The position numbers and the translations under genes were made by a program. Positions 36,831 through 46,913 of a stretch of DNA of 64,000 nucleotides are shown here, piece after piece. The DNA is from Roseibium sp. HPY-6 (GTDB taxonomy: Bacteria > Pseudomonadota > Alphaproteobacteria > Rhizobiales > Stappiaceae). A model generated the notes under the pieces. That model was given only the letters and a program-made list of their open reading frames with translations. It did no database searches and was not told where the DNA came from. Position 1 is the first letter of the stretch; every line of letters starts with the position of its first letter. Location: NCBI RefSeq assembly GCF_040530035.1, contig NZ_JBEWCD010000002.1, forward strand, positions 620,001 through 684,000. The letters run 5' to 3'.

Positions 36831-36897
36831 TACCGACTCCCTCAAGGTCCGGGATTGAAAGAAAAAGCATGGCGGCCATTGGCCGCCAGCTGGTGCG

Positions 36898-37884
36898 TTA
36901 TTCTACTGCAAGAGCCTTGTCGAGCAGGTCCTGTCCGTCCGGCACTTCCTCAACGAACTTCTGGTAAGACGTCTCCATTGCCAGTTTACGCCAGGCGTCG
37001 AAATCTTCCGGGCTCATTTCCGCAATTTCAACGCCGGCCTCTTCAAAGACCTGGACGGATGCCGCATCCTGTTTCTTTGCTTCTGCGAGGTAGAATGCTT
37101 CGGCCTTTTCGGCGCCCGCAAGAAGAGCCTTCTGTTGCGCCTCATTCAGGCCTTCGAAGGTCGATTTGTTCATCAGGAGTGGCTGATACATGAACCAGAG
37201 GGCAACTTCGCCCGCAGGTGTATAGCATTTGACCTGTTCGTAGATGCGGTAGGACACGAACGACGAAGACGACGTGTTTGCGGCCTGCAGAACGCCGGTC
37301 TGCATCGCATTGTAGATCTCCGAAGAGGCCATGGAGGCGATTGACGCACCTGCTCCGGCAAGCATCTGTTCGAAGGATTTGCCTGCGGCGCGGGTCTGCA
37401 GACCTTTGACGTCATCGGGGCTGGTGATGCACTTGTCGGTTCCTGCAAATCCTCCGGCCAGATAGCCGTGGACCAGAACCATGACGTCATCGTCAGCCAT
37501 TTTTGCCTCAAGGGCATCCATGAACGGTGAGTCGCTGAGACGGGCCGCATGGTCGTGGTTTTTTACGAGCCCAGGCATTAGCGTGAGGTTATAGGCTGGC
37601 TGCTGACCTCCGGCGTAGCTCAACGGAAACACAGTCATGTCGAGCTGGCCGCGGCTGAGGGGCTTGTACTGCTCGCGCGGCTTGAACAGGGATTTCGAGC
37701 CAAAGATCTTTATCTCAAGATCAACATCTGCGGCAGCGACCTCATCCGCCACGATCTGCGCCACCTGGTGGCGGACGTCCTTGTTGGACCATTGGTGCGA
37801 CAAACGCAGTTCTGTCGCCTGAACCAGCGTTGCCGAGCTCATGATGGCAAGGGCTGCCACCGCGCCTTTCATAATTGATTTCAT
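36898..37884 (-). CDS. TRAP transporter substrate-binding protein (DctP)
   Basis: 328-aa periplasmic receptor with a signal peptide (AVAALAIMSSATLVQA). DctP-fold features: LRLSHQWSNKDVRHQ, VDLEIKIFGSKSLFKPREQYKPLSRGQLDMTVFPLSYAGG, LQTRAAGKSFEQMLAGAGA with the ligand-binding Arg, and IYNAMQTGVLQAANTS. A strong GGGAGG site precedes the ATG. First gene of the malonate operon, divergent from matR. Confidence 0.94.
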   Translation of the reverse strand: MKSIMKGAVAALAIMSSATLVQATELRLSHQWSNKDVRHQVAQIVADEVAAADVDLEIKIFGSKSLFKPREQYKPLSRGQLDMTVFPLSYAGGQQPAYNLTLMPGLVKNHDHAARLSDSPFMDALEAKMADDDVMVLVHGYLAGGFAGTDKCITSPDDVKGLQTRAAGKSFEQMLAGAGASIASMASSEIYNAMQTGVLQAANTSSSSFVSYRIYEQVKCYTPAGEVALWFMYQPLLMNKSTFEGLNEAQQKALLAGAEKAEAFYLAEAKKQDAASVQVFEEAGVEIAEMSPEDFDAWRKLAMETSYQKFVEEVPDGQDLLDKALAVE

Positions 37885-37966
37885 AATTTCCTCCCGAAGT
37901 GTCCAGTAGGCATCTGCCTGATTGGACGCCTCCAGCTTACGGGCGTTCTGTATTTTTAGTCAATAA

Positions 37967-37980
37967 TCTTGTATACAAAA
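37967..37980. promoter_or_regulatory. MatR operator
   Basis: TCTTGTATACAAAA contains the perfect 10-bp palindrome TTGTATACAA (37969-37978), between the divergent dctP and matR genes. From memory, MatR of Rhizobium leguminosarum bv. trifolii binds TCTTGTATACACGA, which shares the first 11 bases. Confidence 0.75.
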
Positions 37981-38024
37981 AACTCAAGTTTGCGTTTTAT
38001 GTGCGATCGAACTACAAGAAAGCT

Positions 38025-38681
38025 ATGGAACAACGACGCGCCGACAACATTGCTGAAACGCTGGAAGAGCATATCTTTAGCGGTGTTTTTCAGGACGGCG
38101 ACCGTCTTGACGAAGTACGCCTTGCCGAGAAGTTCGGCGTCTCCCGCACACCGTTGCGCGAGGCATTCCAGCGCTTGGCGCTATCAGGTCTGGTCGAACT
38201 CGTTCCGCGCCGGGGAGCATTCGTACGTCAACCGGGGCCAATCGAGCTGATGGAAATGTTCGAGGTCATGGCGGAGTTGGAAGCCGTATGCGGCCGTTTG
38301 GCTGCACGCAGGATTTCCGATGCTGCAATTGAAGAGCTTCGGGACGCGAATGCCCGTTGCCAGATGGCTGTCGAAGAGAAGGATACCGATGGTTATTACA
38401 TCGAAAACGAGCGTTTTCACAAAACGATCTACCGCCAATCCGGCAACAGCTTTCTGGAGCAGGAAGCGGCAAAACTGCACAAGCGCCTGAAACCTTTTCG
38501 GCGTCAACAGCTGAAATTCAGAGGCCGCATGGCCCAGTCAATGGCTGAGCACGAAGCAATTGTCGACGCGCTGGCGCGCGGGGAGCCGGAGCAAGCGGCC
38601 AATGCGTTGCGCAATCATGTCGCCGTGCAGGGTGAAAAATTCCACAATCTGATGGCCAGCCTCAAACGCGAAGCTGTTTGA
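38025..38681 (+). CDS. matR: GntR/FadR-type regulator of malonate metabolism
   Basis: 218 aa. N-terminal GntR winged helix (IAETLEEHIFSGVFQDGDRLDEVRLAEKFGVSRTPLREAFQRLA) and an FCD all-helical effector domain (MFEVMAELEAVCGRLAA, NERFHKTIYRQSGN, EHEAIVDALARGEPEQAANALRNHV) with conserved metal-binding histidines. Start at ATG 38025; the longer frame from 37899 runs back through the operator. Divergent from the TRAP/mat operon, and the operator matches that of known MatR, so control by malonate or malonyl-CoA is likely. Confidence 0.88.
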   Translation: MEQRRADNIAETLEEHIFSGVFQDGDRLDEVRLAEKFGVSRTPLREAFQRLALSGLVELVPRRGAFVRQPGPIELMEMFEVMAELEAVCGRLAARRISDAAIEELRDANARCQMAVEEKDTDGYYIENERFHKTIYRQSGNSFLEQEAAKLHKRLKPFRRQQLKFRGRMAQSMAEHEAIVDALARGEPEQAANALRNHVAVQGEKFHNLMASLKREAV

Positions 38682-38721
38682 TTTGTGAGACGGTACTGAG
38701 CCGACTACGTGGTTTTTCCGA

Positions 38722-38752
38722 TTGACCTTCCAGTGACTGGAAGCCTTATCTG
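38722..38752 (+). promoter_or_regulatory. CueR-type promoter/operator of the copper operon
   Basis: TTGACC at 38722-38727 as -35, then the inverted repeat ACCTTCC-N7-GGAAGCC (38725-38745), then TATCTG at 38747-38752 as -10, giving a 19-base spacer. This is the arrangement MerR-family activators untwist. Because transcription must begin after about 38758, the in-frame GTG at 38709 cannot start copA. Confidence 0.8.
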
Positions 38753-38786
38753 GAAAAGAACTAAACCGCGAAAGAAAAGCAAAGTC

Positions 38787-41144
38787 ATGCAGGAAACCGC
38801 CGTCGCCCCGGATGAAGTGAACCAGGCAGACACTGCGACCGACCCCGTATGCGGGATGTCGGTGAAGCTTGGAAAGGGCAAGCCGGCCCTGCGTTACAAG
38901 GGCCGCGAATATCATTTCTGCAATCCGAAATGCCACGACAGGTTCGAGACCGACCCTTACTTTTATCTTTCCGGGAACAGCGAGAAAAAGAAACGGCTGG
39001 AAGCGGAGCAGTCAGGCTCTGCTGCGCTGTTCACATGTCCGATGGACCCCGAGATCGTTCAGGAAGGTCCCGGCACTTGCCCTATTTGCGGTATGGCCCT
39101 GGAGCCGATGAGTGGTGTTTCCGACGAACCCAATCATGAACTGATCGACTTTACCCGGCGGCTATGGGTAAGCGTTCTTGCGGCCATTCCTTTGCTCATT
39201 CTGACGATGGGCCCGATGGTTGGTGTGCCGATACGCGACTGGATTGGTGAAGGTCTTGCGATCTATCTGGAGGCAATTCTGGCAACGCCTGTGGTCCTGT
39301 GGGCAGCTCTCCCGTTTTTCCAGCGGGGCTGGACCTCACTCGTCACCCGCCACTTCAACATGTGGACCCTGATCATGATCGGGGTGGGCGCGGCCTACCT
39401 TTATTCCATGACGGCGGCTTTCATGCCGTTTCTGTTTCCAGATACGCTGAAGGGGACAAGCGGGCATCTGCCGGTATATTTTGAAGCTGCCGTTGTGATT
39501 GTCGCGCTGGTCTTCGTCGGTCAGGTGCTCGAGTTGAACGCACGGGAACGAACGGGAGATGCCATTCGCGCCCTGCTTGATCTTGCCCCGAAAACGGCCC
39601 GGCGCATTGTGGACGACGACGAGGAATATGACGCCCCTCTCGAAAACATCCTTTCAGGCGACAGGTTGCGCGTGCGCCCAGGCGACTCGGTTCCGGTGGA
39701 TGGCATCGTCCTGGACGGGGTGTCATCGATTGATGAAAGTCTTGTAACCGGTGAACCGCTTCCAGTCGCAAAGGGAGTGGGAGACCATGTGACCGGTGGT
39801 ACGCTCAACAAGACCGGAACTTTCGTGATGGAAGCGCAGCACGTCGGTGCGGATACGATGCTTGCGAAAATCGTCGACATGGTCGCGTCAGCGCAGCGCT
39901 CACGCGCACCGATCCAGGGTCTCGCGGACCGCGTTGCCAGTTACTTCGTTCCCACAGTTGTTGCCATCGCGGTATTGGCATTTTGTGTCTGGCTCATTTT
40001 AGGTCCCAGTCCTTCTCTGGTGCATGCCGTCATCGCGGCAGTCTCTGTCTTGATCATCGCATGTCCCTGTGCGCTCGGATTGGCGACACCAATGTCGATC
40101 ATGACTGCAACAGGCCGGGGCGCACAGGCAGGCGTTCTCGTAAAGGAGGCTGAAAGTCTTGAGCGTCTTGCCCAAGTTGATACGATCGTTGTCGACAAGA
40201 CCGGTACGCTGACAGAGGGTCGGCCGGTTCTCAGCGATATACTGCCGGCTTCCGGCGTGACGGAAGATCAGGTTCTGGAGCTTGCAGGGGCGCTTGAAAA
40301 GGGCTCGGAACATCCGCTTGCCGAAGCCATCTTGAGTGCTGCAAATGCGCGGCAACTCGTTTTACCGCAGACAGAAGAGTTCCAGTCCATAACAGGCAAA
40401 GGGGTTACCGCTAAGATCGGCGGAAGCCGCGTTTTCCTAGGGAACAGCCAGTTTGCGAATGAAGCGGGGGCAGACATTGCTGAAATGTCCGAGCGTGCCG
40501 AAGAATTGTCCGCACTTGGCAAGACCGCGATGTATCTCGTCCAGGAATTTGGCGGGCAGGTCTTTGTGCAGGGCGTCATAGCTGTCGCGGATCCGGTGAA
40601 GAAAAATGCCAAGGCAGCGATTGATGCTCTGCACCGCGATGGCGTCAAGATTGTTATGGCAACAGGCGATGCAAAACCCACCGCAGACGCAGTCGCAGCG
40701 GCGCTCGCAATTGATGACGTCTGGGCCGGCGTATTGCCCGAAGGCAAGCAGAAGCTGGTGGAAGATCTCAAGTCGAAGGGGCACGTTGTGGCGATGGCGG
40801 GTGACGGCGTCAATGATGCGCCCGCACTTGCAGCTGCGGATGTTGGCCTGGCCATGGGGACCGGTGCCGATGTCGCCGTCGAAAGCGCCGGGCTGACGCT
40901 GCTGAAAGGCGATCTTGAGGGCATATTGCGCGCCCGCACCCTGGCCCGCGAGACCGTGCGTAACATCCGGCAAAATCTGTTTTTCGCGTTCGCCTACAAT
41001 TCCGTTGGTGTCCCGATCGCAGCAGGCGTGCTTTATCCCGTCTTCGGGGTATTGTTGTCTCCGATGCTCGCGGCGGCGGCGATGAGCCTTTCTTCTGTCT
41101 CCGTTATCGGCAACGCGCTGCGTTTGCGCAGTTTGAAACTGTGA
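38787..41144 (+). CDS. copA: Copper-exporting P1B-type ATPase
   Basis: 785 aa. Instead of an HMA domain the N-terminus has a YHS domain ([24 protein letters not shown]) and then a heavy-metal-binding domain ([26 protein letters not shown]). Eight membrane helices with the metal site CPC in [13 protein letters not shown], the phosphatase SxTGE loop DESLVTGEP, the phosphorylated DKTGT, HP in GSEHPLAEA and [11 protein letters not shown]. Exports Cu+ from the cytoplasm. ATG 38787 is the first start after the promoter; its ribosome-binding site is weak. Operon with cueR and a cytochrome. Confidence 0.93.
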   Translation: MQETAVAPDEVNQADTATDPVCGMSVKLGKGKPALRYKGREYHFCNPKCHDRFETDPYFYLSGNSEKKKRLEAEQSGSAALFTCPMDPEIVQEGPGTCPICGMALEPMSGVSDEPNHELIDFTRRLWVSVLAAIPLLILTMGPMVGVPIRDWIGEGLAIYLEAILATPVVLWAALPFFQRGWTSLVTRHFNMWTLIMIGVGAAYLYSMTAAFMPFLFPDTLKGTSGHLPVYFEAAVVIVALVFVGQVLELNARERTGDAIRALLDLAPKTARRIVDDDEEYDAPLENILSGDRLRVRPGDSVPVDGIVLDGVSSIDESLVTGEPLPVAKGVGDHVTGGTLNKTGTFVMEAQHVGADTMLAKIVDMVASAQRSRAPIQGLADRVASYFVPTVVAIAVLAFCVWLILGPSPSLVHAVIAAVSVLIIACPCALGLATPMSIMTATGRGAQAGVLVKEAESLERLAQVDTIVVDKTGTLTEGRPVLSDILPASGVTEDQVLELAGALEKGSEHPLAEAILSAANARQLVLPQTEEFQSITGKGVTAKIGGSRVFLGNSQFANEAGADIAEMSERAEELSALGKTAMYLVQEFGGQVFVQGVIAVADPVKKNAKAAIDALHRDGVKIVMATGDAKPTADAVAAALAIDDVWAGVLPEGKQKLVEDLKSKGHVVAMAGDGVNDAPALAAADVGLAMGTGADVAVESAGLTLLKGDLEGILRARTLARETVRNIRQNLFFAFAYNSVGVPIAAGVLYPVFGVLLSPMLAAAAMSLSSVSVIGNALRLRSLKL

Positions 41145-41154
41145 GTCAGCAAAC

Positions 41155-41574
41155 ATGAACATAGGCACAGCTTCCGAATTGAGCCGTCTGCCCGCCAAGA
41201 CGATCCGCTATTATGAGGAAATCGGTCTTGTCGAACCGACCCGCAGCGGTAACGGTTATCGGGATTTTTCTGAAACGGATGTTCAGAGGCTGACCTTTCT
41301 GCAACGGGCAAGAAACCTGGGATTTTCGATTGACGAGTGCCGTGACCTGCTGTCGCTTTACGAGGATCGAAATCGTGCGAGCGCTGACGTCAAGGCTCTT
41401 ACCCGCGCAAAGATCCTGGAAGTCGAGCGCAAGATCGAAGAACTGATGTCCCTCAAGCGGGTCCTGGAAAAACTGTCTGCCGCCTGCCATGGTGACAACC
41501 GTCCGGACTGTCCGATTATTGATGACCTTGCGGGGGAAATCGGCCCCTGGAACACGTCGGGAGAGGACGGGTAA
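41155..41574 (+). CDS. cueR: CueR, copper-responsive MerR-family regulator
   Basis: 139 aa. MerR winged helix (MNIGTASELSRLPAKTIRYYEEIGL, RDFSETDVQRLTFLQRARNLGFSIDECRDLLSLY), a long dimerisation helix and the Cu+ loop C-x7-C in AACHGDNRPDCPIID, which is the CueR signature. Activates copA through the operator at 38722-38752, and so also itself, since it lies 10 bases after copA. Confidence 0.95.
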   Translation: MNIGTASELSRLPAKTIRYYEEIGLVEPTRSGNGYRDFSETDVQRLTFLQRARNLGFSIDECRDLLSLYEDRNRASADVKALTRAKILEVERKIEELMSLKRVLEKLSAACHGDNRPDCPIIDDLAGEIGPWNTSGEDG

Positions 41575-41579
41575 GGGTG

Positions 41580-42044
41580 ATGAACAGAAGCCTTGTTTGC
41601 GTTGTGTTCACGATGTCGGCCGGCCTTTGGAGCCTGGCCGTTGCCTGGGCCCATAGCGGTGCCATGGGTGTCGTGAAGGAGCGCATGGATGCCATGACCG
41701 AAATCAGCAGGAACGTGAAAACGGTCGGCCGGATGCTGAAAGAAGAAATCCCTTACGATGGAGAGGCCGTCGCAAAGGCGGGCACGGTTGTTGCCGATCA
41801 TGCAGGAGAGGCGATGACACGATTATTTCCGGAAGGCAGCCTGCAATCTCCAACAGAGGCAAGCCCGGCGATCTGGAAACAATGGAATGATTTTTCGCAA
41901 TTGGCGGAACGTTTGAGAGTGTCCGCACTCAAGCTAGGCGACGGCGCCAGGTCTGGTGCCGACCGGAAAACAATCATGTCCAGCTTTGCCGAAATGGCGG
42001 GAACCTGCAAATCCTGTCACGAGGTTTTCCGCGTCGAGAAATAA
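41580..42044 (+). CDS. Cytochrome c'-like protein
   Basis: 154-aa exported class II c-type cytochrome: signal peptide (LVCVVFTMSAGLWSLAVAWA), four-helix bundle and a C-terminal heme motif CKSCH (GTCKSCHEVFR). Typical roles are NO binding or electron transfer. Its place 5 bases after cueR ties it to copper stress. Start at ATG 41580; the GTG just before it is also possible. Confidence 0.88.
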   Translation: MNRSLVCVVFTMSAGLWSLAVAWAHSGAMGVVKERMDAMTEISRNVKTVGRMLKEEIPYDGEAVAKAGTVVADHAGEAMTRLFPEGSLQSPTEASPAIWKQWNDFSQLAERLRVSALKLGDGARSGADRKTIMSSFAEMAGTCKSCHEVFRVEK

Positions 42045-42184
42045 GTCTGCGCGCATTTTCGCTCACCATGGTCAACGTTTCGCTGCAGCAATCTGCTTGC
42101 CACAACCGGCAGCATGTTTTACCTGACGGTCAAACATGGCGCGTTATAAAGCACTGCCAGCCAAGCAACAGGAGACGACGCAGC

Positions 42185-42805
42185 ATGACCATCCGGTACC
42201 ACAAGGGTGATCTTCCTGATCTGAAAACATACGAAACCGCAAGCGCGGTCGCGGTTGATTCAGAAACCCTTGGCCTTAATCCGCACCGGGATCGCCTTTG
42301 CGTCGTGCAGTTGTCGCCCGGAGATGGAACTGCGGATGTCGTTCAGATCGCGCGTGGTCAAACCGAAGCGCCGAACCTGGCGCGCCTGTTCACCGATGTG
42401 TCCAAACCCAAGATTTTTCATTTCGCGCGGTTTGATGTCGCCGTATTGCGGCACTATCTAGGCATCGAAGTCGAACCTGTCTGGTGCACCAAGATCGCTT
42501 CCAAGCTTGTGCGCACCTATACGGACCGGCACGGCTTGAAGGACATCACACGTGAGCTCCTGGGCGTTGAGTTGTCGAAGCAGCAGCAGAGTTCTGACTG
42601 GGCGGCCGAAAAGCTATCTGATGCCCAATTGGCCTATGCGGCATCGGATGTCCTGCATCTGCATGCCTTGAAAGAAAAACTGGAGTTCATGCTCGCTCGG
42701 GAAGAAAGGTCGCATATCGCGAAAGCCTGTTTCGCTTTTTTGCCGACCCGCGCAGAACTCGACCTGAAGGGCTGGGAAGAAAACGACATTTTCGCGCATT
42801 CCTGA
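42185..42805 (+). CDS. rnd: Ribonuclease D
   Basis: 206-aa 3'-5' exoribonuclease, a short form with only the DEDDy exonuclease domain and no HRDC domain. Exo I VDSETLGL (Asp, Glu), Exo II HFARFDVAVL (Asp) and Exo III YAASDVLHL (Tyr, Asp). Functions in tRNA/RNA 3' trimming. ATG 42185 with AGGAG upstream; the frame extending back to 42068 has no family match. Confidence 0.94.
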   Translation: MTIRYHKGDLPDLKTYETASAVAVDSETLGLNPHRDRLCVVQLSPGDGTADVVQIARGQTEAPNLARLFTDVSKPKIFHFARFDVAVLRHYLGIEVEPVWCTKIASKLVRTYTDRHGLKDITRELLGVELSKQQQSSDWAAEKLSDAQLAYAASDVLHLHALKEKLEFMLAREERSHIAKACFAFLPTRAELDLKGWEENDIFAHS

Positions 42806-42859
42806 TCGGCGGACCGAAGGACGGTTACCGCATCCAGGGTGTCGTGATTGGAGACAGTG

Positions 42860-43510
42860 TTGAGCGTCATCAGCGATCAAATAGGGCAGACCGCCCCCAG
42901 GCATCAGTTCAGCCGTGCGCAGCGGGCCGCGCGCCGTCACAGCGTTCTGGTGCGTGTCCTGCGCTGGGTGTTCCCGGGCGTTGGCCTCTTGATACTTGCC
43001 GTGATGATCGGACTGGTCGTTCTGTTCAATCTGTTAAGCGGCTTTGGCGCGGCAAACATGATGCTGACCAGCGAGGGATTGGTGATGGACCATCCTGAGC
43101 TCTCCGGGCATGACGGGGAGCGGTCTTACAAGGTAACGGCGCGCAGGGCGATCCAAAGACTAAGCGATCCAAGGATAATCGATCTGGAAACCATCCGTGC
43201 CGACATCGTTCTGAGCGCGGACGAGAGTGCGGAAATCGTCGCCCTGAAGGGTATTTACAATAACGCAGCGGAAACTTTACGCCTCTATGAAGGGATTCAG
43301 ATCGAGTGGAGCGAGGGCTACACGGTTGACATGTCTGTAGTCGAAGTCGATTTGAAGGATGGCGCTATGAGCACATCGGAGCCCGTTTCCATCCGCTCCG
43401 ATCAGGGCCGTATTCAATCCGGCAAACTCTCATATGATAAGGAAAAGGGTCTCGTCCGGTTTTCGGATGGCATCAGAATGACCATTAATCCGGCATCGGA
43501 AGGACAGTAG
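42860..43510 (+). CDS. lptC: LPS export component LptC
   Basis: 216 aa; single N-terminal membrane helix (VGLLILAVMIGLVVLFNLL) and a periplasmic beta-jellyroll (YKVTARRAIQ, ADIVLSADESAEIVALKGIYNNAAETLRLYEGI). Bridges the LptBFG complex and LptA. The start is a TTG at 42860, six bases after GGAG; the TTG at 42848 overlaps the site and the GTG at 42857 is too close. Three bases before lptA. Confidence 0.9.
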   Translation: MSVISDQIGQTAPRHQFSRAQRAARRHSVLVRVLRWVFPGVGLLILAVMIGLVVLFNLLSGFGAANMMLTSEGLVMDHPELSGHDGERSYKVTARRAIQRLSDPRIIDLETIRADIVLSADESAEIVALKGIYNNAAETLRLYEGIQIEWSEGYTVDMSVVEVDLKDGAMSTSEPVSIRSDQGRIQSGKLSYDKEKGLVRFSDGIRMTINPASEGQ

Positions 43511-43513
43511 CAG

Positions 43514-44083
43514 ATGACTATTTTGAAGCGCTTCGCGATTGCCGCATCGGCAGCTCTTTTCGCCGCCGCCGCGCAAGCGCAGACATTTACCGACTCCTTT
43601 GCTGGTTTCGGGTCGGATGATGGTGAGCCGATCGAGATTGAAGCGAGCGAATTGAGAGTGGAAGACAACAACAACACGGCGACCTTCGTCGGCGACGTTG
43701 TCGTCATCCAGGGCGAGACCAGCCTCAAAACCGAGCGTCTGAAGGTCTTCTATGCCGGCTCCGGTGCCTCGGCCGGCGAAGGTGCAGTCCAGCAGCGGAT
43801 ATCCCGCCTCGAGGCCGAGGGCGGTGTCTTTGTGACGTCGAAGGACCAGACCGCCAAGGGCGATGCCGCAAGCTTCGACATGACCAAGGAAATCATGGTT
43901 ATGACGGGCCGTGAGGTCGTGTTGAGCCAGGGCCCGAACGTGGTCGTCGGCAACAAGCTGACCGTTAACCTGAAAACCGGACAGGCAAACTTGACGGCTG
44001 CAAAGGCGAACCTGTCCAACTCCGAAGGCGGCGGCGGACGGGTCAAGGTACGGATCCTGCCGAACAGCGTCGAAGAAAACTGA
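43514..44083 (+). CDS. lptA: Periplasmic LPS bridge protein LptA
   Basis: 189 aa: signal peptide (IAASAALFAAAAQAQ) and an OstA/LptA domain (IEIEASELRVEDNNNTATFVGDVVVIQGETSLKTERLKVFY, RLEAEGGVFVTSKDQTAKGDAASFD). Forms the periplasmic bridge carrying LPS. Immediately after lptC. Confidence 0.94.
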   Translation: MTILKRFAIAASAALFAAAAQAQTFTDSFAGFGSDDGEPIEIEASELRVEDNNNTATFVGDVVVIQGETSLKTERLKVFYAGSGASAGEGAVQQRISRLEAEGGVFVTSKDQTAKGDAASFDMTKEIMVMTGREVVLSQGPNVVVGNKLTVNLKTGQANLTAAKANLSNSEGGGGRVKVRILPNSVEEN

Positions 44084-44162
44084 ACCCGTTAGGGGATGCC
44101 GACATCGCATCGGCAGACCGTAAAGATGATGCGCAGGCTAGTGTTGATTGGATTTTTGATAG

Positions 44163-44960
44163 GTGAAAAGAACGTCTTCGGATTTCAACGGATTGCACGG
44201 ACATATGCCGGAACCTGATTTGTCTGAAGACGATCTGTCACAGGCGCTGGTGGTGGAAGGGATTGGAAAGACCTATGGCCGCCGTCAAGTGGTCAAGTAT
44301 GTCAGTCTGTCGGTCAAACCGGGCGAAGCGGTTGGATTGTTGGGTCCAAACGGTGCCGGCAAAACCACAACCTTTTACATGATCACGGGCCTCATCCGGC
44401 CGGATCAGGGACAGATCCTTCTGGAAGGTTTCAACATCACACGGATGCCGATGTACCGCCGGGCACGTCTCGGTATTGGATATCTGCCGCAGGAAGCGTC
44501 GATTTTTCGTGGCCTGACCGTCGAAGAGAACATTCGTGCGGTTCTTGAAGTGATCGAGCCCAGCCGTCAAAAACGCCGCGAGGAACTCGATTCGCTTCTG
44601 GCGGAATTCGGTCTGACTCACCTGCGCAAATCACCGAGTATTGCCTTGTCCGGCGGTGAAAGACGGCGTGTCGAGATTGCGCGTGCTCTTGCCAGCCGCC
44701 CGTCCTTCATGCTGCTTGACGAGCCCTTTGCCGGGATTGACCCGATTGCGGTAGGCGATATCCAGCAGCTGGTCCGCCACCTGACGCAGCGGGGCATTGG
44801 TGTCCTGATCACGGACCACAATGTCCGTGAGACTCTCGGACTGATCGACAGGGCCTATATCATTGCAGCCGGGGAGGTTTTGACCGAAGGACTGCCACAG
44901 GAGATCGTTACGAACCCGGATGTGCGCAGGCTTTATCTTGGTGAGCAATTTACGCTTTGA
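44163..44960 (+). CDS. lptB: LPS export ABC ATPase LptB
   Basis: 265-aa ATPase: Walker [11 protein letters not shown]-loop LPQEASIF, signature [14 protein letters not shown], Walker [13 protein letters not shown] and H-loop ITDHN. Highly typical LptB sequence. It carries about 25 extra N-terminal residues from a GTG start; ATG 44205 would shorten it by 14. Eighty bases after lptA, before rpoN. Confidence 0.95.
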   Translation: MKRTSSDFNGLHGHMPEPDLSEDDLSQALVVEGIGKTYGRRQVVKYVSLSVKPGEAVGLLGPNGAGKTTTFYMITGLIRPDQGQILLEGFNITRMPMYRRARLGIGYLPQEASIFRGLTVEENIRAVLEVIEPSRQKRREELDSLLAEFGLTHLRKSPSIALSGGERRRVEIARALASRPSFMLLDEPFAGIDPIAVGDIQQLVRHLTQRGIGVLITDHNVRETLGLIDRAYIIAAGEVLTEGLPQEIVTNPDVRRLYLGEQFTL

Positions 44961-45049
44961 TGACGAGTGTCGAGCTAGGGTATAGTTCGGTTCTGCAATA
45001 AATAAGCAAAAAGCAGACCACACGAAGCTGATAGGCGCCTGGGAACTCG

Positions 45050-46600
45050 ATGGCCATTTCAACCAAGTTGGAAATGCGGCAAAGCCAGTCACTGGTAATG
45101 ACGCCGCAACTGATGCAGGCAATCAAGCTGCTGCAGATGTCCAACCTCGATCTGGTTTCCTATGTCGAGGCAGAGCTTGAGCGCAATCCGCTGCTCGAAA
45201 AAGGCGACAGCGAGGCTGCGGAGGCAGGCAACGGCGAAGCCTCAGGGGCATCGGAACCATCACCGGAGCCGTCCGACGCAGGAGCTTCATCGGGTGATGA
45301 GCCGAATTCCGGCGACTGGATGCAAAACGATCTCGAAACGGGATCGGAAGCCATCGCATCGCGCATGGACACCGACCTTGGGAATGTTTTCCCGGACGAG
45401 CCGGGAGTCCCGGCATCACCGGATCCCGCACTTTTGAAATCGGGAGACAGCTACAAGAACGCCTCGAGCGGCGCTGCCTCTGAAGACTATAATCTCGAAG
45501 CCTTTGTCGCCGAAGAAGCGTCGCTTGGAACATCGCTCGAAGAGCAGATGCACCTGGCGCTAAGCGACGAGGCCGACCGGTTGATCGCCGGTCACCTGAT
45601 CAACTCGCTCGATGAGAACGGTTACCTCTACCAGGAGCTTGAAGATACAGCGGAACAGCTTGGTGTCGACGTCGATCGGGTCGAGGCGGTCCTCACAACC
45701 CTGCAATCCTTTGAGCCTGCAGGCGTTTTTGCGCGAAATCTGGCAGAGTGTCTGAAGCTTCAGCTGATCGACAAAAACCGGTTCGACCCGGCGATGGAAG
45801 CGCTTATCGACAATATCGAGCTGCTTGCGAAGCGTGAACTTGCCGCGCTCAAGAAAATCTGCGGTGTCGATGACGAGGACCTTGTCGAAATGATTGCCGA
45901 GATCCGGGCGCTCGACCCGAAGCCGGGCAGCGTTTTCGGGTCGTCGCTCGTACAACCGGTGGTCCCGGACGTCTTCGTCCGCCCGGCCAACGATGGAACC
46001 TGGGCGGTCGAACTCAACTCCGACACGCTGCCCAAAGTGCTGGTGAACCAGACTTACTTTGCCAAGGTCATCAAGACCGCGCGCAACGAGACCGAGAAGG
46101 AATATCTCACCGAATCCCTTCAGACCGCGAACTGGCTTGCAAAGAGCCTGGACCAGCGCGCCAAGACAATCCTCAAGGTATCCACTGAAATTGTGCGCCA
46201 GCAGGACGGCTTCCTGACATACGGAATCGCGCATCTCAGACCGCTCAACCTGAAGACGATCGCAGAAGCGATCGGAATGCATGAATCGACTGTCAGCCGC
46301 GTCACATCAAACAAGTTCATGTCGACACCGCGCGGGATCTTCGAACTCAAGTATTTCTTCTCGTCTGCCATCTCCGGAACCGCTGACGGGGACTCCCATT
46401 CAGCAGAAGCTGTAAGGCATCGCATCAAGCAAATGATCGACGCAGAAGACCCCAAGGCCATCCTGTCCGATGACACGATCGTCAAAATTCTCAAGGACGA
46501 CGGGATCGATATTGCACGCAGGACTGTGGCAAAGTACCGAGAGGCGATGAAAATCGGATCTTCGGTTCAGCGCAGGCGCGAAAAGAACTCGAAGCTCTAG
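45050..46600 (+). CDS. rpoN: RNA polymerase sigma-54 factor
   Basis: 516 aa. Region I (LEMRQSQSLVMTPQLMQAIKLLQMSNLDLVSYVEAELERNPLLE), an acidic region II, the core-binding domain and the DNA-binding C-terminus with HTH and the RpoN box ARRTVAKYREAMKI. Directs transcription of nitrogen, C4-dicarboxylate and surface genes together with enhancer-binding proteins. Neighbours lptB upstream and hpf-ptsN downstream are the conserved order. Confidence 0.98.
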   Translation: MAISTKLEMRQSQSLVMTPQLMQAIKLLQMSNLDLVSYVEAELERNPLLEKGDSEAAEAGNGEASGASEPSPEPSDAGASSGDEPNSGDWMQNDLETGSEAIASRMDTDLGNVFPDEPGVPASPDPALLKSGDSYKNASSGAASEDYNLEAFVAEEASLGTSLEEQMHLALSDEADRLIAGHLINSLDENGYLYQELEDTAEQLGVDVDRVEAVLTTLQSFEPAGVFARNLAECLKLQLIDKNRFDPAMEALIDNIELLAKRELAALKKICGVDDEDLVEMIAEIRALDPKPGSVFGSSLVQPVVPDVFVRPANDGTWAVELNSDTLPKVLVNQTYFAKVIKTARNETEKEYLTESLQTANWLAKSLDQRAKTILKVSTEIVRQQDGFLTYGIAHLRPLNLKTIAEAIGMHESTVSRVTSNKFMSTPRGIFELKYFFSSAISGTADGDSHSAEAVRHRIKQMIDAEDPKAILSDDTIVKILKDDGIDIARRTVAKYREAMKIGSSVQRRREKNSKL

Positions 46601-46913
46601 CTGGCCCGCCCTCATTTGCCGCTTCGCGTCGACCGTTCCGGACGCCACACATAATGGCTGCAATTTCCAACGGATTTCCGGATTTTTTCTCGAACACATT
46701 GTCGGGATCGCACCATTCTCACGGAGGGTGGGACGACCTATTTATTTAGAATTGACACTTTGCGTTAGCGCAATTATAGCACCGCCCTCATGACGTAATG
46801 AGGGGATGGCGCTTGAGCGCTGACTGGTCCATTCTGTGGACTTGAGACGTTTCGCGTCTCGACATCGGCGCAAGCTGATGATTTATCGGCCAAGAGAAAA
46901 AGAAGAGGTCCCC
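46601..46913. other. rpoN-hpf intergenic region
   Basis: 313 bases. It holds the strong hpf promoter at 46752-46780 and a leader of roughly 125 bases. No small ORF or riboswitch-like structure was recognised. Confidence 0.5.
46752..46780 (+). promoter_or_regulatory. Sigma-70-type promoter of hpf
   Basis: TTGACA (46752-46757), a 17-base spacer and TATAGC (46775-46780). Transcription would start near 46787. Confidence 0.7.

Noticed and set aside
38709..38786. GTG start giving copA 26 extra residues
   Set aside because: It lies upstream of the CueR promoter, so it would not be on the transcript.
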